Assembly (NCBI GenBank): GCA_900759415.1
Contig: CAAEVC010000077.1
Span: 1 to 11,062 of the forward strand
DNA length: 11,062 nt
Reading direction: 5' to 3'
Origin: an uncultured Dialister sp.
Lineage (GTDB): Bacteria > Bacillota > Negativicutes > Veillonellales > Dialisteraceae
In this document: positions 1-6,192 of the stretch, piece after piece
Layout of the letters: each line of letters opens with the position of its first letter
Numbering within the stretch: the first letter of the stretch is position 1
Made by a program: the position numbers and the translations under genes
Notes under the pieces: generated by a model
What the model was told of the DNA's origin: nothing
What the model saw: the letters and a program-made list of their open reading frames with translations, nothing else
The model's database searches: none

Positions 1-97
1 AGAGAGTGTAAGTCGCTGCAACTCTTCGGAGTCAGTGGTGCTGTTCTCGTGGAAGCAGGAAGCTCCCGCCTCTATAGGCGAGGGTACGTTCACTTAG
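1..97 (+). pseudogene. Probable 3' end of IS200/IS605-family tnpB with right-end hairpin (partial)
   Basis: The window opens in frame 2 with a short tail that contains WKQEAPAS and stops at TAG 95-97. A C-terminal KQEA-like tail is what I associate with TnpB proteins of Firmicutes IS200/IS605 elements. A second frame (VEAGSSRL) is also open to a TGA at 124-126, so the frame is not certain. Bases 64-70 pair with 77-84 (one bulged A81, loop TCTATA), giving a GC-rich hairpin, and the segment ends in GTTCAC (88-93), resembling the subterminal hairpin and end of such elements. The bulk of the gene would lie upstream of the window, so I cannot tell whether the element is intact. The family call rests on remembered terminal motifs and needs the upstream sequence. 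Confidence 0.42.
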
Positions 98-112
98 ACA
101 CGCCTCTATTAT

Positions 113-141
113 TTCGAATCCTTTGAAAAGTATGTTATAAT
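113..141 (+). promoter_or_regulatory. Candidate promoter of the DEAD-box helicase
   Basis: There is a perfect TATAAT at 136-141. A weak TTCGAA at 113-118 lies 17 bp upstream. The predicted transcript starts near 148, which gives a leader of about 180 nt. The -10 is strong and the -35 poor. It lies only some 20-40 bp after the putative IS end. Confidence 0.55.
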
Positions 142-186
142 GATTCTAATCATGCAGGCATCCAACGAGAACGGATAATATCTGAG

Positions 187-311
187 TCATGGGAGAGGCG
201 CCTTCGCGTACTCTTTTTTTGTGCCTCAGCGATGGAAGCTGAGAAGATGGCATGGAGCCATGAAGTGATGTCCTGTTTTTTCACATTGGGCAAGTGCCCG
301 CGTACCCATGA
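187..311 (+). promoter_or_regulatory. Structured 5' leader of the helicase with alternative pairings
   Basis: Several stems are visible. CTCAGC 225-230 pairs with GCTGAG 238-243. ATGGC 247-251 pairs with GCCAT 257-261. GGGC 288-291 pairs with GCCC 296-299. TCATGGG 187-193 is perfectly complementary to CCCATGA 305-311, and CGC 199-201 to GCG 300-302; together these would close a multi-branch fold just before the RBS (AGGAGG, 320-325). The same 5' segment (193-201) instead forms the terminator-like hairpin 193-215. The two folds are mutually exclusive, which is the pattern of an attenuator or RNA sensor. Long leaders are known for cold-induced RNA helicase genes. I do not recognise a named riboswitch class here. 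Confidence 0.45.
193..220 (+). terminator. Terminator-like hairpin inside the helicase leader
   Basis: GAGAGGCGC (193-201) pairs with GCGT-A-CTCTT (206-215) around a CTTC loop, with one bulged A210 and G.U pairs at 198/209 and 193/215. A run of seven T (214-220) follows. It sits about 110 bases upstream of the helicase start and downstream of its likely promoter, so it would act as an attenuator rather than ending an upstream gene. It could also end a transcript arriving from the IS side. Confidence 0.5.
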
Positions 312-329
312 GCGCATTTAGGAGGAAAT

Positions 330-1853
330 ATGTACGAAACATTCAAGGAATTAGGAATTGTGCCAGAAATTTTAAAGGCTGTAGAGGATATGGGATTTGA
401 AGAACCTACTCCCATTCAGAAAGCCTCTATTCCTGTAGCACTCACCGGTAAAGATATTATCGGACAGGCACAGACCGGGACAGGTAAGACAGCAGCATTT
501 GGCATCCCCATTCTGGAAAGGATTGATACCAAAAGACCGGGTCCACAGGCTATTGTCCTTTCTCCAACACGAGAACTGGCTATCCAGTCAGCTGAAGAAA
601 TCAACCATCTGGCTCAATATCTGTCCATTCATGCCCTTCCTATTTACGGCGGACAGGATATTGAAAGACAGTTCAAAGCCCTTCGTAAACATCCAAATAT
701 TATTGTAGCCACTCCGGGCCGTCTGATGGATCATATGAAGAGAGGTACAATCGACCTTTCCCATGTACAGATCCTTGTACTGGATGAAGGGGACGAAATG
801 GTGGATATGGGATTTATTGATGATATCCGTACCATTCTTGCGGCCATCCCGGAAGAAAGACAGACAATGTTCTTCTCTGCTACCATGCCGCAGCCCATTC
901 GTGAACTGGCTGAAACATTCCTGAAAGAACCGGAACTTGTTAAAATCAAAGCCGCTACCGTCACTATTGATCTCATTGAACAGGAGTACATCGAACTGCC
1001 AGACCGTCAGAAATTTGATGCTCTCTGCCGTCTTCTTGATATGCAGGATCCGGAACTGGCCATCGTATTCGTCCGTACCAAGAGAAGATGTGACGAGGTG
1101 ACTGAAGCGCTGAAGAAGAGAGGATACATGGCAGAAGGACTTCATGGCGACCTCTCCCAACAGAAGAGAGACACCGTAGTTCGCCAGTTCAAAGAAGGAA
1201 CTATCGATATCCTTGTAGCTACAGACGTGGCAGCCAGAGGTCTTGATATTTCCGGTGTCACCCATGTATACAACTTTGACATGCCGCAGGACCCGGAAAT
1301 CTACGTACACCGCGTAGGCCGTACAGGAAGAGCAGGAAAGACCGGCCTTGCTGTCACCTTCGTCATTTCCAGAGAAATGGGACAGCTCAGAGACATTGAA
1401 AGAGTCATCCGCCGCCGTATCAAGAGACGGGCGGTACCTACCCTTTCCGAAGTTATTGAAGGAAACCAGAAGGCAGCTATCGAAAGCCTTTCCGATGCGG
1501 CCCAGGGAGGCGGTCTTGAAGAATACAGAGAGAGCGCAGAAGATCTCTTGAACGATATCGACTCTGTATCCCTCGTAGCCGCAGCTATCAAACTGCTCAC
1601 CAAGCAGCCAGATGTGACTCCCGTTAACATTACAGAAGAAAAGCCGAACTTCAGAAGAAGAGGAGGTCCGCGCCGCCGCTTTGACAACGACCGTCCGAGA
1701 AGACGGTTCAACAGAGAGGGAGGTCGTCCATATGATGGCAAACGGCCGAAGCGCTTTGACAGTAACCGTCCCAGAAGAAATGACAGAAATGACCGGGGCG
1801 AAAGAAGAGAAGTCAGAGAATCCAATTTCAAACCTTACTTCAGAGAACAGTAA
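330..1853 (+). CDS. cshA: DEAD-box ATP-dependent RNA helicase (CshA/DeaD-like)
   Basis: Cytoplasmic ATP-dependent RNA helicase, expected to unwind RNA in ribosome assembly and mRNA decay. All superfamily 2 motifs appear in order: Q motif around residues 22-30, Walker A AQTGTGKT 47-54, PTRELA 79-84, TPGR 128-131, motif II 152-155, SAT 183-185, ATDVAARGLD 297-306 and HRVGRTGR 327-334. A basic arginine-rich tail from about 440 to the end (RRRGG, PRRRF repeats) is typical of RNA-binding extensions in CshA/DeaD proteins; the 507-residue length also fits. Motif II reads DEGD, not DEAD: codons GAT GAA GGG GAC. The start is supported by AGGAGG 5 bases upstream. Its own promoter and a terminator after the stop suggest a single-gene unit. 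The family is certain; CshA versus another subgroup is inferred. Confidence 0.95.
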   Translation: MYETFKELGIVPEILKAVEDMGFEEPTPIQKASIPVALTGKDIIGQAQTGTGKTAAFGIPILERIDTKRPGPQAIVLSPTRELAIQSAEEINHLAQYLSIHALPIYGGQDIERQFKALRKHPNIIVATPGRLMDHMKRGTIDLSHVQILVLDEGDEMVDMGFIDDIRTILAAIPEERQTMFFSATMPQPIRELAETFLKEPELVKIKAATVTIDLIEQEYIELPDRQKFDALCRLLDMQDPELAIVFVRTKRRCDEVTEALKKRGYMAEGLHGDLSQQKRDTVVRQFKEGTIDILVATDVAARGLDISGVTHVYNFDMPQDPEIYVHRVGRTGRAGKTGLAVTFVISREMGQLRDIERVIRRRIKRRAVPTLSEVIEGNQKAAIESLSDAAQGGGLEEYRESAEDLLNDIDSVSLVAAAIKLLTKQPDVTPVNITEEKPNFRRRGGPRRRFDNDRPRRRFNREGGRPYDGKRPKRFDSNRPRRNDRNDRGERREVRESNFKPYFREQ

Positions 1854-1859
1854 TCCCAG

Positions 1860-1892
1860 AGGAGCTGAGTATGAAAATACCCGGCTCCTTTT
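1860..1892 (+). terminator. Terminator of the helicase gene
   Basis: AGGAGC 1860-1865 pairs with GCTCCT 1884-1889. An inner GTAT 1869-1872 pairs with ATAC 1877-1880 on a GAAA loop, with a 3x3 internal loop between the two helices. TTTT (1889-1892) follows. It begins 7 bases after the helicase stop codon. Confidence 0.7.
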
Positions 1893-1937
1893 GATTATGA
1901 AGGGTGAGAGGTTGCAAGGAATATTCTTTCCTCCATG

Positions 1938-1946
1938 TGTTATAAT
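1938..1946 (+). promoter_or_regulatory. Extended -10 promoter of the glutaredoxin gene
   Basis: TGT followed by TATAAT (1941-1946) forms an extended -10 element. No good -35 is seen at 16-18 bp; TTGCAA at 1912-1917 is too distant (23 bp). A start near 1953 would leave a leader of about 30 nt before the gene at 1984. Confidence 0.6.
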
Positions 1947-1970
1947 ATATTCAGAGATTTGAATATATTA
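1943..1970. promoter_or_regulatory. Perfect 10-bp inverted repeat, candidate operator
   Basis: TAATATATTC (1943-1952) and GAATATATTA (1961-1970) are perfect reverse complements separated by 8 bases. The left arm overlaps the -10 box, and the right arm ends just before the RBS (AGGAGGG 1971-1977). The position suits a repressor site, or an RNA hairpin near the RBS. It does not match the PerR or Fur consensus that I know, so no regulator is named. Confidence 0.5.
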
Positions 1971-1983
1971 AGGAGGGATTTCC

Positions 1984-2265
1984 ATGAACAAAATCGTTAT
2001 GATCAAAATTCCAGGCTGCCCTTACTGTGCCAATGCAAGAAAAGCATTTGAAGACTTCCGCAGTGATCCAAGATTTGCGGACATGAATGTGGTAGAAATC
2101 GACGAAACCACCCAGCCTGAATTGGCAAAGCCATATGGTGGTGATTATTACTATGTACCAAGCCTCTTCGTCAATGGCAGGAAATGCTTCGAAGCAAAGC
2201 CGGGCATGAGTTACCAGGCCATAAAAAATGGGGTAGAAAAAGCGCTGGAAGCAGCCATCTTATAA
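1984..2265 (+). CDS. Glutaredoxin-like thioredoxin-fold protein (CPYC active site)
   Basis: A 93-residue single-domain protein, the usual size of a glutaredoxin. The redox motif CPYC is at residues 12-15 after a short beta strand (KIVMIKIPG). The cis-proline is the VPS segment at 58-60, followed by LFVNGRK, as in glutaredoxin/thioredoxin folds. It should catalyse thiol-disulfide exchange in the cytoplasm, with glutathione or another low-molecular thiol or thioredoxin reductase as electron source; which one cannot be read from sequence. The gene stands alone between two terminators with its own extended -10 promoter and a strong RBS. The 28-bp palindrome over the promoter suggests regulated expression. 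A reductant-specific name (NrdH, Grx) would be a guess. Confidence 0.85.
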   Translation: MNKIVMIKIPGCPYCANARKAFEDFRSDPRFADMNVVEIDETTQPELAKPYGGDYYYVPSLFVNGRKCFEAKPGMSYQAIKNGVEKALEAAIL

Positions 2266-2300
2266 AAAGGCTGCAAAATATAGAGCGAAGAGCGGCAGTA

Positions 2301-2340
2301 AAAAAGGCAGCTTTGGGAAAAGTCCTGAAGCTGCCTTTTT
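2301..2340 (+). terminator. Strong terminator of the glutaredoxin gene
   Basis: AAAAAGGCAGCTT (2301-2313) is perfectly complementary to AAGCTGCCTTTTT (2328-2340) with a 14-base loop. The A-rich and T-rich flanks make it potentially bidirectional. It lies 35 bases after the stop codon. Confidence 0.85.
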
Positions 2341-2436
2341 CATGGATAAAGAGCCGCCATACTTCAATGATGATGTCAGATCTGCTGACGGTCTTGTAAG
2401 ATATCTCTCTTCCCTGTCTTTTCCTCGGATATCTCA

Positions 2437-2467
2437 TTGCCATCTTCGCCGCAGGATATGATATAGT
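2437..2467 (+). promoter_or_regulatory. Weak candidate promoter of the methyltransferase gene
   Basis: TTGCCA (2437-2442) is followed by overlapping -10-like boxes TATGAT (2457-2462) and TATAGT (2462-2467). The spacings are 14 and 19 bp, neither ideal. Two copies of GATATCTC (2400-2407, 2428-2435) lie just upstream. Confidence 0.3.
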
Positions 2468-2493
2468 AAGGAAAAACAGGATGGGAGACAGGT

Positions 2494-3207
2494 ATGAAAA
2501 CATTTGAAGAGAAGAACCGGTGGTACTGGGATGAAAGAAGTGAAGGATATGGGAAACTCCGTCAGAAAGAGCTTTCCGGCCCTGACAGGAAAGCCTGGTC
2601 CGATTTCCTCTTATCCCGCATTCCAAAGAAATCAGGAAAAGTGCTGGATGCAGGATGCGGCCCTGCTTTTCTTTCTATTCTCATGGCAAAGGCAGGATGG
2701 GATGTGACGGCTGTCGATTTTTCTCCTGCCATGCTGAAGGTGGCTGCTGAAAATGGAGCACGGGAAGGAGTTTCCATCCATTTCATGGAAGGGGACGTGA
2801 TGAATCTTCCTTTTGAAAATGAATTTGATGTGATCCTTTCAAGGAATGTGACATGGAATCTGCCGGATGTGCCAAAAGCTTATGAATCCTGGTACAGAGC
2901 GCTGGCTCCTGGCGGCGTTCTTCTGAATATGGATACAGACTACGGTCTTATGGATTTCAGGGAAACCTCAAAAATAGCAAAGAATGCTCATCAGGGGGTA
3001 AAGGACAGCCTCATAGAAATCTGCGAAGAACTGAAAGAAGAAGTGCGTATCAGTACTCACCGGCGGCCGATGTGGGATCTGGAAAGACTGAAAATCGCAG
3101 GTTTTAAGAACTTGAGGGTAGAAGAGGATATCCGGAGTTTCGTCCATGTATCAGACGAATGGGACTACGACCCGGCGCCTCTCTTCTGCCTCAGGGGAGA
3201 AAAATAA
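2494..3207 (+). CDS. Class I SAM-dependent methyltransferase (Methyltransf_11 type)
   Basis: A 237-residue soluble protein with a Rossmann-like methyltransferase core. Motif I VLDAGCGPA is at residues 50-58. The acidic residue after strand 2 is D75 (VTAVDFS), and the GDVMNLPF segment at 100-107 precedes strand 4. SRNVTWNLPD (116-125) replaces the more usual loop after strand 4. The LAPGGVLL stretch is the typical strand 5 turn. It binds S-adenosylmethionine; the methyl acceptor cannot be read. It resembles the broad UbiE/small-molecule methyltransferase class. RBS GGGAGA lies upstream of the chosen ATG. It converges on nadE, and no clear terminator of its own is seen, so it appears to be a single-gene unit. 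The fold is certain, the substrate unknown. Confidence 0.9.
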   Translation: MKTFEEKNRWYWDERSEGYGKLRQKELSGPDRKAWSDFLLSRIPKKSGKVLDAGCGPAFLSILMAKAGWDVTAVDFSPAMLKVAAENGAREGVSIHFMEGDVMNLPFENEFDVILSRNVTWNLPDVPKAYESWYRALAPGGVLLNMDTDYGLMDFRETSKIAKNAHQGVKDSLIEICEELKEEVRISTHRRPMWDLERLKIAGFKNLRVEEDIRSFVHVSDEWDYDPAPLFCLRGEK

Positions 3208-3321
3208 GTCTGTGGCATAAAGAACTCACAACAAAGGCCCCAAGCTCCGTCCCGGGGCGTTCCATACCAGGCGGCGAAGCCGATGACACCCACTTCCTTC
3301 ATTGTGCATGATTCGCAATTT

Positions 3322-3347
3322 AAAAGAGGCCGTGCTTTCACGGCCTC
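3322..3347 (-). terminator. Terminator of nadE
   Basis: GAGGCCGTG (3326-3334) pairs perfectly with CACGGCCTC (3339-3347) on a 4-base loop. Read on the minus strand it is followed by TTTTA (complement of 3321-3325). It lies just 3' of the nadE stop codon. Confidence 0.85.
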
Positions 3348-3352
3348 CTGCA

Positions 3353-5218
3353 TCATTTCAGTATTTTCTTTTTCATCTGGATATATCTGTCTGTATAGTA
3401 AGGGGAAAGCTGGGATTCCCGGAGGTCATAGCCGAAGGGACGGCGGCTCACTGCGATGAGCGGCGGCGTCTGGATCCGTTTGGCCACTGCAAATCCGGCG
3501 AACAGATTCCACCATCTTTCCAGATCGGAAATGAAAGATTCCGGCGTATCGAAAAGGGAAGACACTTTCACGCTGCATCCCAGATGATCTTCAAGGGTCC
3601 CTTCCTCATACCAGGAAAGGATATCTTCCGGCGTCTTTCTTTCCCAGGGTTCGATGAAGGATTTCAGAAGGAAATCATGGTATTCGTAAATCAGAGGATC
3701 TCCCATGTCTCTTGTAACATCCTGATTCTGGGACAGTTCTGCGCTTGGTTTCACAGTGAAGATACCTTCAGGAATCATTTCTTTTCCATACCATTCATTA
3801 AGAGAACGGCCCAGTTCATAAATCTGGTATTTCCAGAGGTCTGCAGTAGCCGCAATGGCACCGGCCAGATCTCCGTAGAGGGTGCCGTAGCCGATGGCCG
3901 TCTCTGTCTTATTGGCATTGCAGGTGAAGATGCCGCCAAAAGCAGCAGAGATAGCGGCCAGGACACGGCTGCTCCTGTCTCTTGCCTGCATATTTTCCTT
4001 CATGAAAGATGTAAGATGGATTTTCTTGTTTCCATAGGGAAGGCCTTCCAGTGCATCACTGGTTTCTTCGATGAAAGAACCGATGGGGATGGAAAGGAGA
4101 GGGACTTCCAGATTGTCTGCCAGTTTCCCTGCAAGGCTTTTTGTGAGTTCAGAATTATACCGGGTAGGCGTATTGACGAAGAGCAGCTGGTCTTTGGGAA
4201 GAACGGAGCGGAAGAGCGCTCCATTCACTGCAGAATCAATGCCGCCGGAAATGCCGATGACCACCTTGTCCACGTGAATGGCAGAAAGGAATTCCTTTAC
4301 ACCGTAGCGGAGGGTTTTGAGAAGCATATCTCCTTCATAGGGGATCATAGGGACATCGCTTGAAAGCTTCTTAGACGAAATGTGAAAGTTGAAGCTGCAT
4401 CTTTCTGTTTCATAAGGTTGAGCTTCTGCCAGAAGACGGCCATTCTCATCATAGGCGGCGGTCATGCCGTCAAAGGTGTAGCAGGTTTTCCCGTTATTCT
4501 GAAGGCCTCGCTGGTTCACGTAAATCATGGGGACATGAAGTTTCTGGAGGGAAGAGGAAAGCATGCGGTGCCTTTTTTCATTCTTTCCAAGGGTGAAAGG
4601 AGAAGCAGAAAGGTTGAAGAAAATGTGGCTCTTCTTTTCTGCCAGTATGGACATGGGGGAAATCCCGTAATTTTCATCCCAGCTGTCTTCACAGAGAAGG
4701 ACACCGGCCTTCATTGTTTCGCCCCGGATGGTGAGGGTGAAAGGAGAGAGCAGATCTTCTGCCCGTAAACCTTCGTAGAAGGCAAATTCCGGAAGGGACA
4801 TGAAGTATCTCCGGTCCTCAAAGGAACGGTAGCTTGGAAGAAGGGTCTTTATGGCAAAAGGACAGGGACTGCCGTCAGGTTTCAGAAAGACGCCGTCTCT
4901 TGCGGCAAAGGCAGCATTGTATTTCCTCGGCCTTCCATCATCATTGGTCTTATTCCAGTCGATGGCACAACTTCCCCAGATGATGGTGAGACCTTCGGAA
5001 TCCCGGGCGATTCTTTCATTGTACGATTCACATTCCCTTAAAAAGGCAGGCTGGTCCCAGAGGTCGCCGATGAGATAACCGGTAAGACACATCTCTGGAA
5101 GGAGAAGGATATCCATCTTCTTTTCTTTAGCCATGGCGATTTCCTTTTCGATCGCTTCCCAGTTGGCCCGGATATTTCCTGGGATTACATGGATTTGAGC
5201 GGCAGATATTTTAATCAT
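3353..5218 (-). CDS. nadE: Glutamine-dependent NAD+ synthetase
   Basis: Last step of NAD+ biosynthesis: ATP-dependent amidation of deamido-NAD+ using ammonia from glutamine, in the cytoplasm. The 621-residue protein has the two expected domains. The N-terminal nitrilase-type glutaminase spans about 1-285, with the likely Glu-Lys-Cys triad at E42 (LLPEMCLTG), K124 (IKTLLPSY) and C176 (LLCEDSW). The C-terminal synthetase spans about 295-621, with P-loop SGGIDS 324-329 and the NKTETAIGYGT / GDLAGAIA segment around 436-455. Length fits glutamine-dependent enzymes; ammonia-only forms are about half as long. The start ATG is preceded on the minus strand by AAGGAG at good spacing and by a strong promoter. 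It is transcribed alone, divergent from the YjbR-like gene, and ends in its own terminator. Confidence 0.96.
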   Translation of the reverse strand: MIKISAAQIHVIPGNIRANWEAIEKEIAMAKEKKMDILLLPEMCLTGYLIGDLWDQPAFLRECESYNERIARDSEGLTIIWGSCAIDWNKTNDDGRPRKYNAAFAARDGVFLKPDGSPCPFAIKTLLPSYRSFEDRRYFMSLPEFAFYEGLRAEDLLSPFTLTIRGETMKAGVLLCEDSWDENYGISPMSILAEKKSHIFFNLSASPFTLGKNEKRHRMLSSSLQKLHVPMIYVNQRGLQNNGKTCYTFDGMTAAYDENGRLLAEAQPYETERCSFNFHISSKKLSSDVPMIPYEGDMLLKTLRYGVKEFLSAIHVDKVVIGISGGIDSAVNGALFRSVLPKDQLLFVNTPTRYNSELTKSLAGKLADNLEVPLLSIPIGSFIEETSDALEGLPYGNKKIHLTSFMKENMQARDRSSRVLAAISAAFGGIFTCNANKTETAIGYGTLYGDLAGAIAATADLWKYQIYELGRSLNEWYGKEMIPEGIFTVKPSAELSQNQDVTRDMGDPLIYEYHDFLLKSFIEPWERKTPEDILSWYEEGTLEDHLGCSVKVSSLFDTPESFISDLERWWNLFAGFAVAKRIQTPPLIAVSRRPFGYDLRESQLSPYYTDRYIQMKKKILK

Positions 5219-5253
5219 AGAAGCTCCTTATGAAATGATGATTCTTTCCTTTC

Positions 5254-5282
5254 ATTGTACAGAGGGGATGAAGGAGTGTAAA
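5254..5282 (-). promoter_or_regulatory. Promoter of nadE
   Basis: Read on the minus strand: TTTACA (5282-5277), a 17-bp spacer, then TACAAT (5259-5254). Each box differs from consensus by one base and the spacing is ideal. The -35 overlaps the RBS of the divergent gene at 5292. Confidence 0.75.
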
Positions 5283-5291
5283 GGAGGACAT

Positions 5292-5966
5292 ATGGATATA
5301 GAAGAAAAAGTATTCCAGCGGAAACGGTTCATTATGGAAAAATGCCTTTCCTTTGGATTCAAAAAGGAAAAGAAGGGGCTCTCCTATGAAGGAGAATTCA
5401 TGGACGGTGATTTTTCCTTCCGCCTCACAGTGACTCCCAAAGAAATCCATGGAGAAGTGTGGGACCAGATGAATGGGGAAATCTATAGCGCCCTTTACCG
5501 GAAAGAGGGAAGCTATGCCGAATCTGTGCGGAATGCCTATGAAGAGGAGCTGGAGAAAATCAGTGAACACTGCTGCTCCGATCTTTTCTTTGCATCCCCT
5601 CAGTCCAACCGGCTTGTTTCCTATGTGAAAGAGAAATATGGCATCCTTCCGGATTTCCCCTGGGAAAAGAACCGGTTCAAGACCTACGGCACCTTCCGTC
5701 ATCCGGAAAACAGGAAATGGTTCGGGCTCATCATCGATGTGGAGGAAAAACTGGTCACCAAAAGGGATGAGGAGGAAATAGTGGATGTGCTGAATCTTAA
5801 GGTGAATCCAGAGCGTCGGGAAGAAATCCTTGGTATCCCCGGCATCTATGAAGGATACCACATGAATCATACTCACTGGATTTCAATCATCATGGATGAT
5901 ACCGTTCCTGATGATATCCTGTACTCTCTGACAGACGAAAGTTATAAACTCACAAAGGAGAAATAA
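5292..5966 (+). CDS. MmcQ/YjbR-family protein with N-terminal extension
   Basis: A 224-residue protein. The C-terminal part (about 105-222) matches the MmcQ/YjbR family, which has a CyaY-like fold: SNRLVSYVKEKYG, then a strand-rich FGLIIDV segment, then MNHTHWISIIMDD and a closing LTDESYKL helix. Family members are often annotated as DNA-binding, but the biochemical role is not settled. The first ~100 residues form an extra, charged domain seen in longer family members; I assign no function to it. Start chosen at 5292: AAGGAGG sits at 5281-5287, whereas the upstream in-frame ATG at 5235 has no RBS and overlaps the nadE control region. It is divergent from nadE. No promoter is obvious on its own strand, and no terminator directly follows. 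Confidence 0.8.
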   Translation: MDIEEKVFQRKRFIMEKCLSFGFKKEKKGLSYEGEFMDGDFSFRLTVTPKEIHGEVWDQMNGEIYSALYRKEGSYAESVRNAYEEELEKISEHCCSDLFFASPQSNRLVSYVKEKYGILPDFPWEKNRFKTYGTFRHPENRKWFGLIIDVEEKLVTKRDEEEIVDVLNLKVNPERREEILGIPGIYEGYHMNHTHWISIIMDDTVPDDILYSLTDESYKLTKEK

Positions 5967-6021
5967 TCCATTCTTGCATGATAAATATAAGTATTAAATT
6001 ATAATATCGTTAAATGATATA

Positions 6022-6044
6022 TTGTGACAAATAGTTAGTAACAA
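6022..6044. promoter_or_regulatory. Imperfect palindrome in the AT-rich region upstream of the permease
   Basis: TTGTGAC (6022-6028) and GTAACAA (6038-6044) are complementary at 6 of 7 positions around a 9-base centre, about 40 bp upstream of the permease -35. It could be an activator or repressor site. The half-site resembles CRP/FNR-type boxes, but the spacing is too long for them. Confidence 0.25.
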
Positions 6045-6083
6045 AATATGAATTAAAAAGTATAACAAATGGAAAGTTCTATC

Positions 6084-6112
6084 TTGAAATTTATGATTTC
6101 TCTGCATACAAT
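6084..6112 (+). promoter_or_regulatory. Promoter of the amino-acid permease
   Basis: TTGAAA (6084-6089), a 17-bp spacer, then TACAAT (6107-6112). Near-consensus boxes with ideal spacing. The start would be near 6119, leaving a leader of about 74 nt made almost entirely of the hairpin at 6129-6175. Confidence 0.75.
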
Positions 6113-6128
6113 GATGATAGTTCTTTTT

Positions 6129-6175
6129 CTCCGGGATATTCTCCTTCAGAAAGGCGGATTCCCGGAGCTTTTTTT
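6129..6175 (+). terminator. Terminator hairpin between permease promoter and RBS (possible attenuator)
   Basis: CTCCGGGA (6129-6136) pairs perfectly with TCCCGGAG (6160-6167). An inner CCTT/AAGG helix sits within, and seven T follow (6169-6175). The permease RBS (GGGAG, 6181-6185) starts 5 bases later. It may serve as the terminator of the YjbR-like gene, but any transcript from the 6084-6112 promoter must also read through it. Confidence 0.7.
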
Positions 6176-6192
6176 ACAACGGGAGTTTTATT

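Noticed and set aside
588..1310. 240-residue minus-strand ORF
   Set aside because: Antisense to the helicase core, whose motifs are all intact on the plus strand.
1941..1953. PerR or Fur box over the glutaredoxin promoter
   Set aside because: Only one half-site (TTATAAT) matches PerR, and the true palindrome has a different centre and spacing.
3302..4363. 353-residue plus-strand ORF
   Set aside because: Lies almost entirely antisense to the synthetase domain of nadE; no RBS or domain. A codon-bias shadow.
5235..5291. Upstream ATG extending the YjbR-like protein by 19 residues
   Set aside because: No RBS; overlaps the nadE promoter. The ATG at 5292 has a strong AAGGAGG.
5211..5876. 221-residue minus-strand ORF
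   Set aside because: Antisense to the YjbR-like gene, rich in Phe and His as expected for a shadow frame.
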